A stretch of 64,000 bases of DNA. Source: Mycolicibacterium hippocampi. Lineage in GTDB: Bacteria; Actinomycetota; Actinomycetes; Mycobacteriales; Mycobacteriaceae. The stretch lies in assembly GCF_010723735.1 (NCBI RefSeq), contig NZ_BLLB01000002.1, forward strand, positions 3,658,001-3,722,000, given 5' to 3'. Positions 26,127 to 34,457 of this stretch are shown here, in pieces; positions within the stretch are counted from its first letter, which is position 1; every line of letters starts with the position of its first letter. The position numbers were made by a program, and so were the translations under genes. The notes beneath the pieces were generated by a model, which saw only the letters and a list, made by a program, of their open reading frames with translations, did no database searches and was not told the origin of the DNA.

Positions 26127-27031
26127 CGGGTCAGCACCTCCGGCGCCGGCGCGCCGGCGGCCCGGGCACGCGCCAGCAGCACGTACCGGGGTGTCCCGAA
26201 GGCCCATCGGTGCATCCGCGCGTCGAGTTGCAACACCGGTTCGTAGAGGGCGCGGCTCAGGGCGGCGGGACGGTCGTGCCCGGTCAGCTCGCGCGCCCAC
26301 CTGGGTGCTCGGATCATGCCGGCGTGCACCGCGAATCGGCCGACCCCGCGCTGGATCGGCCCAGGCAGGTCGGACAGGAACGGCGAGGCGGTCAGGAAGT
26401 CGAGGAAGGCGCGCGTCTGGGCCGTCACGGCCAGCTTGGGGCGCAGCCGCGCGACGAATCTCTCGAGCTCGGCCACACTCGCCGGCACGTCCTGCCCGCC
26501 GCCCAGTCGCCCGATCGTCGCCTGCTCGGCGAGGTATCGGTCCCGCTCGTCGGCAGACAGCACCCTGTTGGTGCGTTCGAAGGTGCGCATGATCATCCAC
26601 GGAATGCAGACGTGCACCCAGGTGATCAGCTCGGGGTCGAGCGCACGGTAGGGGACCCCGTCCGGGCGGGTCCCGTTGACGAACGAATGGATGTGGCGGA
26701 CGCGCTCGATCAGCGCGGTGGCCGCGGCAGTGTTCCCGAACGTGGTGGCCAGCACGTAGCCCAGCGTGGCGCGGGCCCTGCGGAACGGGTCGTCGCGAAA
26801 GTCCGAGAGGTCCTCGACGCCCGCGACGACCGAGGGGTGGAGCACCTCCAGCACGATCGCCGCGAGGCCTGCCTGGGAGACGGCCGCAAGATCGGCGTGC
26901 AGCTCCCACGACATGCTGCCGGGCCCGATCAGGCCGGGGTCACCCGACGGGCCGCCGTAGATCGCGGCGTCGTCGTGCCGGCCGGCCTGGCGCTCGAAGC
27001 CGTCGACGATGCGGCTGCGCAACGGATGCAT
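26123..27031 (-). CDS. MpaB-type oxygenase family protein (DUF2236)
   Basis: A 302-residue helical protein of the DUF2236/MpaB family, which includes heme-b-containing enzymes such as rubber oxygenase Lcp. Visible family stretches are WELHADLAAVSQAGLAAIVLEVLHPSVVAGV, RRARATLGYVLATTFG, HIHSFVNGT and ITWVHVCIPWMIM. I chose the ATG with AAAGGGG seven bases upstream (MHPLRSRIVDG). It is in one operon with the TetR gene downstream and diverges from the carboxylesterase gene. The substrate is unknown. Confidence 0.85.
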   Translation of the reverse strand: MHPLRSRIVDGFERQAGRHDDAAIYGGPSGDPGLIGPGSMSWELHADLAAVSQAGLAAIVLEVLHPSVVAGVEDLSDFRDDPFRRARATLGYVLATTFGNTAAATALIERVRHIHSFVNGTRPDGVPYRALDPELITWVHVCIPWMIMRTFERTNRVLSADERDRYLAEQATIGRLGGGQDVPASVAELERFVARLRPKLAVTAQTRAFLDFLTASPFLSDLPGPIQRGVGRFAVHAGMIRAPRWARELTGHDRPAALSRALYEPVLQLDARMHRWAFGTPRYVLLARARAAGAPAPEVLTR

Positions 27032-27039
27032 CAGAACCC

Positions 27040-27082
27040 CTTTGGTATGAATGTTACAAACCCACTCCTGTATATACCAAAG
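27040..27082. promoter_or_regulatory. Inverted repeat in the MpaB/esterase divergent promoter
   Basis: CTTTGGTAT (27040-27048) and ATACCAAAG (27074-27082) are perfect 9-base inverted arms 25 bases apart, starting 9 bases before the start codon of the MpaB-type gene. The core TTGGTA resembles the half-site of the palindrome at 27165-27182. Probable binding region for the TetR protein at 25494-26126. Confidence 0.55.
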
Positions 27083-27164
27083 CCGCTTGCCGCGGCGGTG
27101 GATTTTCCGGGTCCCACGGCACACCCCGGCTTACGCTGGCGTGCATCTCGACGGATCCGCTCAC

Positions 27165-27182
27165 TGGTACAGTTACGTACCA
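27165..27182. promoter_or_regulatory. Palindromic operator candidate upstream of the esterase
   Basis: TGGTAC-AGTTAC-GTACCA is a perfect 6+6+6 palindrome 23 bases before the esterase start codon, a typical position and form for a TetR-family operator. Confidence 0.6.
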
Positions 27183-27205
27183 AGAACTGACCAAAGGAGT
27201 TCGAC

Positions 27206-28777
27206 ATGACCACGGAGGCCACGCCCCGCGACACCGCAGGTGGACGGCCCGTCGTGGAGACCACCAACGGTCCCGTCCGCGGCGTGGACGACGGCGTGGT
27301 CAAAGCCTGGAAGGCGGTGCGCTACGCGGCCGCACCGGTCGGCGACCTGCGGTGGCGGGCACCTCAGCCGCCGGTTGCGTGGTCGGAGCCCGCCGATGCG
27401 AGCCGGGTCGGGCCGGTGTGTCCGCAGCCCACGGATCCGAGGATCCCGATCGACCTCGGAGCCCCGCAGGGTGACGATTTCCTGACCCTCAACGTGTGGG
27501 CGCCGGCGGGCACCCAACCCGGCGACGCCAAACCGGTGATGGTGTGGGTGCACGGCGGCGCCTACATCCTCGGCTCGGCCAGTCAGCCGCTCTACCATGG
27601 CCGCGCCCTCGCTGCCGGCGGTGACGTCGTGGTCGTCACCGTCAACTACCGGCTCGGGGCGCTGGGCTTCCTGGAGCTGTCGACTCTGGGCGCCGACAGC
27701 GAGCGATTCGCCACCAATGTCGGCCTGCGCGACGTGCTGGCCGCGCTGGGCTGGGTGCGCGACAACATCGCGGCGTTCGGCGGTGACCCCGAACGGGTCA
27801 CGTTGTTCGGGGAGTCCGCCGGAGCGGGAATCGTGACCACGCTGCTGGGGAGCCCGGCGGCGGCCGGGCTGTTCAGCGCCGCGATCGCCCAGAGTTCGCC
27901 GGTCACCTCGACCTACGACTCCGGGCGCGCCCGCGGGGTGGCCGAAAGGTTCCTGGAGGTGCTCGAGGTCGGGCCCCGGGACCTCGGCCGCCTGGCGGAT
28001 CTGAGCACCGAGGCGATCGTGGCGGCGTCGCGGACGGTGTTCGACGAAGTGCCCGTGCGCACCCCGGGCAGGCTGGCGTTCGCGCCGATCGTCGACGGCG
28101 ACCTGGTTCCGGACTATCCGGTCAGCATGGCCAGGAAGGGTTCGACCCATCCGGTGCCGCTGATCATCGGCACCAACAAGAACGAGGCCGCGCTGTTCCG
28201 GTGGATGAAGTCGCCACTGATGCCCATCAAGCCGGAGTCGATCAAGGCGATGTTCGCCGAGATCGCCGCCGAACAGCCGGGCCTGCAGCTGCCCGACGAG
28301 ACCCGCTTGGGCGGCACCTACCGCGGCCGGCGGACGGTCAAAGGCCTCGGGTTGGCCAGCGACCTCGGTTTCCGGATGCCGTCGATCTGGTTCGCCGACG
28401 GTCACCGTGCCGTCGCGCCGGTGTATCTGTACCGCTTCGACTTCGCCACCGCGATGCTGCGGCTGCTGCGCCTGCACGCCGCCCACGCCACCGAACTCCC
28501 GTTCGTCTGGGGAAATCTCGGCGCCGTGCGCAGGGACCCGATGTTCGCGCTCGGTGGCCGCAAGGTCGGCGAGGCGGTCTCGCAGCGGATGCGTGCCCGG
28601 TGGACAGGCTTCGCGACACACGGCGAGCCCCGCGGGCCGGCCGGTGAACCGGCTTGGCGCCCTTACGGTGCCGACGACCGCGCCACCCTGGTCATCGACA
28701 AGCAGGATTCGGTGGTCGACGACCTCGACGCCGACGTGCGGCGCGCCTGGGGCGACGACGTCCTGAGCTTCCTGTAG
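27206..28777 (+). CDS. Type B carboxylesterase/lipase
   Basis: A 523-residue alpha/beta hydrolase of the cholinesterase/para-nitrobenzyl-esterase family. Oxyanion-hole motif VWVHGGAYILGS, nucleophile elbow FGESAGAG with Ser204, the acid in NKNEAALF and the histidine in HATELPFVWGNL complete the catalytic triad. The ATG has AAAGGAG upstream. Neither a signal peptide nor a lipobox is seen. It diverges from the MpaB-TetR operon and is followed by the sterol-desaturase-like gene 26 bases later, so a shared lipid-ester pathway is plausible but unproven. Confidence 0.95.
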   Translation: MTTEATPRDTAGGRPVVETTNGPVRGVDDGVVKAWKAVRYAAAPVGDLRWRAPQPPVAWSEPADASRVGPVCPQPTDPRIPIDLGAPQGDDFLTLNVWAPAGTQPGDAKPVMVWVHGGAYILGSASQPLYHGRALAAGGDVVVVTVNYRLGALGFLELSTLGADSERFATNVGLRDVLAALGWVRDNIAAFGGDPERVTLFGESAGAGIVTTLLGSPAAAGLFSAAIAQSSPVTSTYDSGRARGVAERFLEVLEVGPRDLGRLADLSTEAIVAASRTVFDEVPVRTPGRLAFAPIVDGDLVPDYPVSMARKGSTHPVPLIIGTNKNEAALFRWMKSPLMPIKPESIKAMFAEIAAEQPGLQLPDETRLGGTYRGRRTVKGLGLASDLGFRMPSIWFADGHRAVAPVYLYRFDFATAMLRLLRLHAAHATELPFVWGNLGAVRRDPMFALGGRKVGEAVSQRMRARWTGFATHGEPRGPAGEPAWRPYGADDRATLVIDKQDSVVDDLDADVRRAWGDDVLSFL

Positions 28778-28803
28778 AGATCCGAGTTCCCGGAGGTGCC
28801 GCC

Positions 28804-29733
28804 ATGGAGTTCCTCGATGTACTGCCGCCGCAGATGCGCGACCCGGTGCTGTTCGCGGTCCCGTTCTTCCTGCTGCTGCTGATCATCGAGTGGACGGCCG
28901 CCCGCAAGCTCGAGCACCTGCCGAGCTCCGGCGATCCCGGGCGCGCCGGGCCCGGCGCCCACCTCGCGCGCGACTCCTGGGCCAGCATCTCGATGGGGCT
29001 GGTGTCGATCTTCACGATGGGTGCGTGGAAGTTCCTGGCACTGCTGGGTTATGCGGCGATCTACGCCTACCTCGCGCCGTGGCATCTGTCGGCCACCCAG
29101 TGGTACACGTGGGTGATCGCGATCGTCGGCGTGGACCTGCTCTTCTACGCCTACCACCGCACCGCGCACCGGGTCCGGTTGATCTGGGCCACCCACCAGG
29201 CCCACCATTCCAGCCAGTACTTCAACTTCGCGACCGCGCTGCGGCAGAAGTGGAACAACAGCGGGGAGATCCTGATGTGGATTCCGCTGCCACTGTTGGG
29301 TGTTCCGCCGTGGATGGTGTTCGTGAGTTTCTCGTTCAGCCTGATCTACCAGTTCTGGATCCATACCGAACGCATCGGTAAGCTCTGGCGCCCAATCGAA
29401 TTCGTGTTCAACACGCCCTCGCACCACCGGGTGCACCACGGAATGGACCCGCAGTACCTGGACAAGAACTACGGTGGCATCCTGATCGTCTGGGATCGGC
29501 TGTTCGGCACCTTCCAGCCCGAGCTGTTCCGGCCGCACTACGGGTTGACCAAACCCGTGGACACGTTCAACATCTGGAAGCTGCAGACGCGCGAATACGC
29601 GGCCATCGGCCGCGACGTGCGGGCCGCCCGCAGAATTCGCGACAAACTCGGCTATATTTTCGGCCCGCCCGGGTGGCTGCCCGTGGGCGCGGCCCGGGCC
29701 GGCGACCAACCGCCGGCCTACGTTCCCCGATAG
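28804..29733 (+). CDS. Sterol desaturase / fatty acid hydroxylase family protein
   Basis: A 309-residue integral membrane diiron enzyme family member. Several hydrophobic helices and the three His boxes are visible: YHRTAHR, HQAHH and HHRVHHG, the metal ligands for O2-dependent hydroxylation or desaturation. The ATG has GGAGG eight bases upstream. By position it corresponds to the gene called erg3 (Rv1814) in M. tuberculosis, at the start of the conserved block; the physiological substrate is not established from sequence. The next gene starts two bases after its stop. Confidence 0.93.
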   Translation: MEFLDVLPPQMRDPVLFAVPFFLLLLIIEWTAARKLEHLPSSGDPGRAGPGAHLARDSWASISMGLVSIFTMGAWKFLALLGYAAIYAYLAPWHLSATQWYTWVIAIVGVDLLFYAYHRTAHRVRLIWATHQAHHSSQYFNFATALRQKWNNSGEILMWIPLPLLGVPPWMVFVSFSFSLIYQFWIHTERIGKLWRPIEFVFNTPSHHRVHHGMDPQYLDKNYGGILIVWDRLFGTFQPELFRPHYGLTKPVDTFNIWKLQTREYAAIGRDVRAARRIRDKLGYIFGPPGWLPVGAARAGDQPPAYVPR

Positions 29734-29734
29734 C

Positions 29735-31189
29735 GTGAACGATCGGCGACACAGCCCGTGGGCACGCCGTAGTGTGCGCAGAGTGGAGACGGTTTTTGAT
29801 GCTCGCGTCGACCCCGCACTGGTAGATCGTTCGCTGGCCGAAAGTGCACTCGGCTCGGTGTGGCTGGACATCGCCCGCCCGGAGTTCCCCACACCCTCGG
29901 GTCCACTCACCTGCGACCTGCTGGTGATCGGCGGCGGCTACACCGGCCTGTGGAGCGCGCTGCACGCCGCGCGCCGGCACCCGGACAGGCGGATCGTGCT
30001 GATCGAGGCCGACCGCATCGGCTGGGCGGCCTCCGGGCGCAACGGCGGCTTCGTCGACGCCAGCCTGACCCATGGGTTCGAGAACGGAAAATCCCGCTGG
30101 CCCAACGACATCGACACGCTCGAGGCGATGGGCATGGAGAACCTCGACGGCATGCAGACCGAGATCGCCGAACTCGGCCTCGACACCGAATGGCAGCGCA
30201 CCGGGATGCTGACGGTGGCCACCGAACCGCATCAGGTCACATGGCTCGAGGAGGCCTCCGCCGACGGGCAGGGACAGCTGCTCGATGAGCCAGGGGTTCA
30301 AGCCGAAGTCCACTCACCGACATATCTCGCGGGTCTCTACAGCCCTGACACGTGCGCGATCGTCAACCCCGCCAAACTGGCGCTGGAGCTGGCGCGGGCC
30401 TGCCGCGATCTCGGTGTCGAGATCTTCGAGCACACCACCGCGCACCGGATCGACTCGGGCGGCGCCGCGCTGCGGGTGCACACCGACGGGCCGGCGGTCA
30501 CCTGCCGTCAGGTGGTGTTGGCGACCAACGTGTTCCCCAGCCTGCTCAAGCGCAACCGGCTGTTCACCGTGCCCGTGTACGACTACGTGCTGGCCACCGA
30601 GCCGCTGTCCGAGGCGCACCTCGAGCGCGTGGGCTGGCAGCGACGGCAGGGAATCGGCGACTCCGCCAACCAGTTCCACTACTACCGCCTGACGATGGAC
30701 AATCGGATCGTCTGGGGCGGGTATGACGCCGTCTACCACTTCGGCCGGCACGTCAAAACCGACTACGAGGACCGCCGGGAGACCTACCGGCGGCTGGCGG
30801 CGCATTTCTTCATCACCTTCCCGCAACTCGACGACGTCCGGTTCAGCCATCGATGGGCCGGACCCATCGACACCAACACCCGATTCTGCGCCCACTGGGG
30901 CCTGGCCCGTGAAGGCCGCGTCGCCTACGTGAACGGGTTCACCGGGCTGGGTGTGGGCGCCACCCGGTTCGCCGCCGACGTGTGCCTGGACCTGCTGGAC
31001 GCGACGCAGACGCCCCGCACCCGGCTGGAGATGGTGCGCAAGAAGCCGTTGCCCTTTCCGCCAGAACCCCTTGCCAGCGTCGGCATCCAGGCCACCAGGT
31101 GGTCGCTGGACCGGGCCGACCATTCCGCGGGCCGGCGCAACCTGTTGCTACGGGCGTTGGACGCCGCCGGGCTCGGCTTCGATTCGTGA
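29735..31189 (+). CDS. FAD-dependent amine/amino acid oxidase (DAO family)
   Basis: A 484-residue flavoprotein with the dinucleotide-binding motif VIGGGYTGLWSALHAARR near residue 70, IEADRIGWAASGRNGGF and the C-terminal NGFTGLGVGATRFAAD. It belongs to the D-amino acid/glycine oxidase superfamily. The VYDYVLATEPL and WGGYDAVYHFG stretches are typical of putrescine- or GABA-pathway oxidases (PuuB-like). The GTG start lies one base after the previous stop; a later GTG (VETVFDARVDP) is an alternative. Substrate not known. Confidence 0.9.
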   Translation: MNDRRHSPWARRSVRRVETVFDARVDPALVDRSLAESALGSVWLDIARPEFPTPSGPLTCDLLVIGGGYTGLWSALHAARRHPDRRIVLIEADRIGWAASGRNGGFVDASLTHGFENGKSRWPNDIDTLEAMGMENLDGMQTEIAELGLDTEWQRTGMLTVATEPHQVTWLEEASADGQGQLLDEPGVQAEVHSPTYLAGLYSPDTCAIVNPAKLALELARACRDLGVEIFEHTTAHRIDSGGAALRVHTDGPAVTCRQVVLATNVFPSLLKRNRLFTVPVYDYVLATEPLSEAHLERVGWQRRQGIGDSANQFHYYRLTMDNRIVWGGYDAVYHFGRHVKTDYEDRRETYRRLAAHFFITFPQLDDVRFSHRWAGPIDTNTRFCAHWGLAREGRVAYVNGFTGLGVGATRFAADVCLDLLDATQTPRTRLEMVRKKPLPFPPEPLASVGIQATRWSLDRADHSAGRRNLLLRALDAAGLGFDS

Positions 31190-31224
31190 GCCCCGGGGCA
31201 GGTCGTGCGGTCGCGGCGCGCCCC

Positions 31225-31281
31225 GACATGTAACGCTGACATGTAACGCCCCTTTTCCGGATTGCGATGAGCCTGTTACAT
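31225..31281. promoter_or_regulatory. Three ATGTAAC half-sites upstream of the serine protease
   Basis: GACATGTAACGC occurs twice in tandem with a 13-base period (31225-31236 and 31238-31249), followed by an inverted copy GTTACAT at 31275-31281. All lie in the 138-bp gap before the protease gene. This arrangement looks like a multi-site operator. The regulator is unknown. Confidence 0.45.
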
Positions 31282-31327
31282 AAGCCGTGACAGCGGGTAT
31301 CACCGGCCGGGAGAGCGAGGGGGCGCC

Positions 31328-32050
31328 ATGCCTGTTCAGCCGTCAACACGATCGGCGCGTCGATGGCTGGCGTTCCTGCTGGCGGTGGCCGCCCCGCTGC
31401 TGGCCATCCTGCTGACGTCGGCGCCCGCACCCGCCCAGCCGGGCGTGGTCGTCCACCCCGGCATGGAGATCCACCAGGATTCGGTGCTGTGCACCCTCGG
31501 CTACGTCGACCCGCAGACGCGGGTGGCGTTCACCGCGGGGCACTGCCGCGCCTCGGGCACGGTCTCGGACAAGCAGGGCAATTTCATCGGCAGGCAGGGT
31601 TCGTTCCGGGACAACACCCCCGACGGCACCACGATCGACACCAACCACCAGATCGCCGACTGGCAGGTGATCCACCTGGCTCCCGAGGTCGCCGTGAACA
31701 ACGTGCTGCCCAGCGGACGGGTGCTGGTCACCGATCCCGCGGTGCTGCCGGTCGTAGGTATGCCGATCTGTCACTTCGGGGTGGTGACGGGGGAGAGCTG
31801 CGGGACGATCGAGGCGGTCAACAACGGCTGGTTCACGATGGCCAACGGCGTGGTGAGCCGCAAGGGTGACTCCGGAGGCCCCGTGTACACGCCGATGCCC
31901 GACGGACGCACCGTGCTCATCGGAATGTTCAACAGCACCTGGGGCACGCTGCCGGCGGCGGTGTCGTGGCAGGTCACCAGCCAACAGGCCCGCGAGGACA
32001 CGATCTCCTCGGCGTCGGCCAGCCTCGCCGCACCTCCCGCGCTGCCCTAA
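31328..32050 (+). CDS. Secreted trypsin-like serine protease
   Basis: A 240-residue exported peptidase of the S1 fold. A signal peptide (residues 1-36, FLLAVAAPLLAILLTSAPAPA) precedes the catalytic His in TAGHC and the Ser in RKGDSGGPVY; the Asp is probably in NHQIADWQV. The short size and the cysteines (VLCTLG, AGHC, PICHF, ESCGT) suit a compact secreted protease. The ATG has GAGGGGG nearby. It occupies the position of Rv1815 in the conserved block. It is convergent with, and overlaps by 4 bases, the nitroreductase-like gene. Confidence 0.88.
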   Translation: MPVQPSTRSARRWLAFLLAVAAPLLAILLTSAPAPAQPGVVVHPGMEIHQDSVLCTLGYVDPQTRVAFTAGHCRASGTVSDKQGNFIGRQGSFRDNTPDGTTIDTNHQIADWQVIHLAPEVAVNNVLPSGRVLVTDPAVLPVVGMPICHFGVVTGESCGTIEAVNNGWFTMANGVVSRKGDSGGPVYTPMPDGRTVLIGMFNSTWGTLPAAVSWQVTSQQAREDTISSASASLAAPPALP

Positions 32051-32505
32051 ACGCGAAGCTCGAACACCGGGATCGACGGCGCCACCTCACGCCTCTCGGC
32101 GGCCGTCGAGGCCGGGGTGAGACCGCCGACATGGCCTTTGACCTGCCAATACCACCGCTCGAGGTAGCGCTCCAGCAGTTCGGGCTTGACCTCGTCGGTC
32201 AGCTCGACCGCACGGCGGCGGCGTGAACGCCACCGCGGTCCCATCTCGACGGCTCCCGCGGCGCGGACGTTGCGCGCCCACTGGGTGTTCCCCCGCGGGG
32301 AGACCAGGTACTGCCGACCGTCGACGGACAACAGATTAACCACCACGCCTCGTGTTCGGCCGGTGCTGCGGCCTCGCACCCGCAGGGCGGTGCTGCCCGC
32401 GATGCTCACCCCCAGTTCGGCGAGATGCCGGATCGCTTCGTTGAAGATCCGGGCGCCGAGTCCCGGAACGTCGTAACGCAGTTTCATGTCGTCACGCTGT
32501 CTCAT
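32047..32505 (-). CDS. Deazaflavin (F420)-dependent nitroreductase family protein
   Basis: A 152-residue split-barrel protein of the Ddn family. Characteristic stretches are LRVRGRSTGRTRGVVVNLLSVDGRQYLVSPRGNTQWARN followed by EMGPRWRSRRRRAVELTDE, the F420-binding pattern. I chose the ATG with AAGGGAA upstream (MRQRDDMKLRYDVPG). It diverges from the TetR gene with two near-identical operator candidates between, so TetR probably represses it. Confidence 0.88.
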   Translation of the reverse strand: MRQRDDMKLRYDVPGLGARIFNEAIRHLAELGVSIAGSTALRVRGRSTGRTRGVVVNLLSVDGRQYLVSPRGNTQWARNVRAAGAVEMGPRWRSRRRRAVELTDEVKPELLERYLERWYWQVKGHVGGLTPASTAAERREVAPSIPVFELRV

Positions 32506-32530
32506 CGAAATTCCCTTCCATCGGAGAAAA

Positions 32531-32594
32531 GAGAGCAGTGCTCTCTCCACCTAGGCTGTCACGCCGCGCCTCCGAAATCAAGAGCAGTGATCTC
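32531..32594. promoter_or_regulatory. Pair of TetR-type operators between the Ddn-like gene and tetR
   Basis: GAGAGCA-G-TGCTCTC at 32531-32545 is a palindrome with 7-base arms. A second near copy, AGAGCAGTGATCTC, lies at 32581-32594, 49 bases further. The first is 26 bases before the Ddn-like start and the second 22 bases before the TetR start, so each could block one of the two divergent promoters. Confidence 0.7.
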
Positions 32595-32615
32595 GTTTTG
32601 TGCCACACTGGACCG

Positions 32616-33332
32616 GTGGGCAAGCGACAGGACTCCCGCGACCGGACCGAACGCCGCATCGTCGAACTGGGCCGGCGCCACCTGGTGACCGAGGGCGCGG
32701 CCGGGCTGTCGTTGCGCGCGATCGCGCGCGACCTGGGGATGGTGTCCTCGGCCGTGTACCGCTACGTGGGCAGCCGCGACGAGCTCCTGACGCTGCTGCT
32801 CGTCGACGCTTACACCGACCTCGCGGACGCGGTCGAGCACGCCCGCGACGCCGCACCGGATTCCTGGCGCGAGCAGCTCCTCGCGATGGGGCGGGCGGCC
32901 CGGTCGTGGGCCGTCCGGGAGCCGGCGAGCTGGACCCTGCTCTACGGAAGTCCGGTACCCGGGTATCACGCCCCTCGAGAGCAGACGGTCGCACCGGGCA
33001 CCAGGGTGGTCGGCGCACTGTTCGGCGTCGTGGCGACAGGCGTCGCCAACGGGGAGGTTCCCTCGTCGGAAACCGGGGCGAAGACCGCCGCGTCGAAATC
33101 CACTGTGCCACCGTCGTTGTCATCGGATTTCGACCGGCTGCGCGCCGAGTTCGACTTCGCGGTCGATGACACGGTGGTCGCCAAGTGCCTGGTTCTGTGG
33201 GCGACCCTGGTCGGCGCCATCAGCCTGGAGGTCTTCGGACAGTACGGATCCGACACCTTCACCGATAATGCGGTGGTGTTCGACACGCAACTGAGCCTGG
33301 TGGTCGAGATGCTGGCCGGTCAGAACGCCTGA
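32616..33332 (+). CDS. TetR-family transcriptional regulator
   Basis: A 238-residue TetR repressor at the position of Rv1816. The DNA-binding domain lies at about residues 8-58 (RTERRIVELGRRHLVTEG, then LSLRAIARDLGMVSSAVYRYVGSRDELLTL), and the C-terminal part carries the TetR_C-type extension seen in actinobacteria. GTG start giving VGKRQDSRDRTERR; longer in-frame starts would extend through the operator. It likely represses itself and the divergent Ddn-like gene through the paired operators. Confidence 0.92.
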   Translation: MGKRQDSRDRTERRIVELGRRHLVTEGAAGLSLRAIARDLGMVSSAVYRYVGSRDELLTLLLVDAYTDLADAVEHARDAAPDSWREQLLAMGRAARSWAVREPASWTLLYGSPVPGYHAPREQTVAPGTRVVGALFGVVATGVANGEVPSSETGAKTAASKSTVPPSLSSDFDRLRAEFDFAVDDTVVAKCLVLWATLVGAISLEVFGQYGSDTFTDNAVVFDTQLSLVVEMLAGQNA

Positions 33333-33865
33333 GTCCCGGATGGACTGACGACGAACCCGTGCTCCCCGTAGCGGCGATCCGGCGGATCGGGTGTGTCGCT
33401 GGGCCAGGATGCCGGCTTTTCCGCCCGGCAGGCCAGGGCGTCGTCGCTCGGCACCGCGCACACCACCCCGTTGTCGGGCGCGATCTTGGTTCCGGTTGGC
33501 AACAACGGATATATCGCGTCACCGACTTCGGTGCCGGACCGGCCGAACTGCGCTGGACGGGTCAACGAGACCGAGACCATGTCGAGCTCGGCTTGCGCGC
33601 CGGGTAGTGGTCCCTGGCAGAACACCCCGAGTTCGGCGATCAGGCTGAGTTGGCACCGGAGCCCGCTCGGCGTCCGGAAGGCCCACCCCGAGGTACTCGG
33701 ATGAGCGCCCTGAACCCGATAATCGCCGAGATCGATCGGCGGGTACGCGCCGACATCGGGAAACGACGGCGGGGTCGCCTGCGCGGACGGTCCGCCGAGG
33801 GTGGCGGCAGCGATGACGGCCGCCCCGACGGCTACGGCCGCTTTCGGCAGTGCGGGCATCACCAT
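33320..33865 (-). CDS. Secreted protein of unknown function
   Basis: A 181-residue exported protein. The signal peptide (LPKAAVAVGAAVIAAATLGG, cleavage after AQA) precedes a mature domain with three cysteines (LRCQLS, GVFCQG, VVCAV) and the C-terminal CRAEKPASWPSDTPDPPDRRYGEHGFVV. Mycobacterial secreted proteins of this layout are common; I cannot name the family. Its end overlaps the convergent TetR gene by 13 bases. Of two in-frame ATG codons the outer one is given; the inner is two codons later. It diverges from the VOC gene across the KstR-type site. Confidence 0.7.
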   Translation of the reverse strand: MVMPALPKAAVAVGAAVIAAATLGGPSAQATPPSFPDVGAYPPIDLGDYRVQGAHPSTSGWAFRTPSGLRCQLSLIAELGVFCQGPLPGAQAELDMVSVSLTRPAQFGRSGTEVGDAIYPLLPTGTKIAPDNGVVCAVPSDDALACRAEKPASWPSDTPDPPDRRYGEHGFVVSPSGTQAF

Positions 33866-33911
33866 GTGTTGGTCATCGGAGACGCTGCGCCATCCGTTAA
33901 CAGCGACCGAA

Positions 33912-33927
33912 CTAGAACACGTTCTAG
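33912..33927. promoter_or_regulatory. KstR-type operator
   Basis: CTAGAAC-AC-GTTCTAG contains the sequence TAGAACNNGTTCTA, which matches the palindrome I know as the binding motif of KstR, the TetR-family repressor of cholesterol catabolism in mycobacteria and rhodococci. It lies 33 bases before the VOC-protein start and 46 bases before the divergent secreted-protein start, so either or both could be controlled. Confidence 0.8.
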
Positions 33928-33960
33928 CCAGCACGGCCCCGGGTCGATATTCTCGAGGAG

Positions 33961-34455
33961 ATGCTTGACCAGACACCTGTCCAGATCGCGTGGGTGACCG
34001 CCGACCTCGCAGCCACCGAGAAGGCGCTCACCGCGCTGTTGGGCGCCAAGAGGTGGACCCGGATGCCGGGCGTGCACTTCAGCCCCGACGCGTGTACGTA
34101 TCGCGGGCGACCCGCCGATTTTGTCGCCGACATCTCGTTGAGCTACGCCGGCGACACCCAACTGGAAGTGATCGCCCCGGTGACCGGCCACAGCGTGTAC
34201 ACCGAGTTCCTCCAGCGCTGCGGCCCCGGGCTACACCACATCTGCGTCGAGGCCCCCGATGTCGAGCGGTTCGAGGCCGCCGTCGACGCGGCCGAACGTG
34301 ACGGCGCACCCGTCGTCATGTCGGGCACGATGCCCGGCGGCATGCGGTTCGCCTACGTCTCGGCCGAGAACTCGGGCGTGCCCTACATCGAGATCGCCCA
34401 CATCCCGCCACAGATCCACGCCCTCTTCGACCACATCAAACAGGAGCAGAATTGA
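33961..34455 (+). CDS. VOC (glyoxalase/epimerase) superfamily protein
   Basis: A 164-residue protein with two beta-alpha-beta-beta-beta modules of the vicinal oxygen chelate fold (VQIAWVTADLAATEKALTAL, then LHHICVEAPDVERFEAAV). Candidate metal ligands are Glu in QLEVIAP, His in LHHICVE and Glu in PYIEIAH; the usual first His is replaced near Gln8, so metal binding may be altered. Its stop overlaps a possible TTG start of the flavoprotein gene. The KstR-type operator just upstream puts it in a sterol-catabolism setting; an epimerase or isomerase role is possible. Confidence 0.85.
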   Translation: MLDQTPVQIAWVTADLAATEKALTALLGAKRWTRMPGVHFSPDACTYRGRPADFVADISLSYAGDTQLEVIAPVTGHSVYTEFLQRCGPGLHHICVEAPDVERFEAAVDAAERDGAPVVMSGTMPGGMRFAYVSAENSGVPYIEIAHIPPQIHALFDHIKQEQN

Positions 34456-34457
34456 CC

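Noticed and set aside
27173..28621. Minus-strand open frame opposite the carboxylesterase
   Set aside because: The plus strand has an intact catalytic triad and ribosome binding site; the opposite frame is Arg/Gly/His-rich without motifs.
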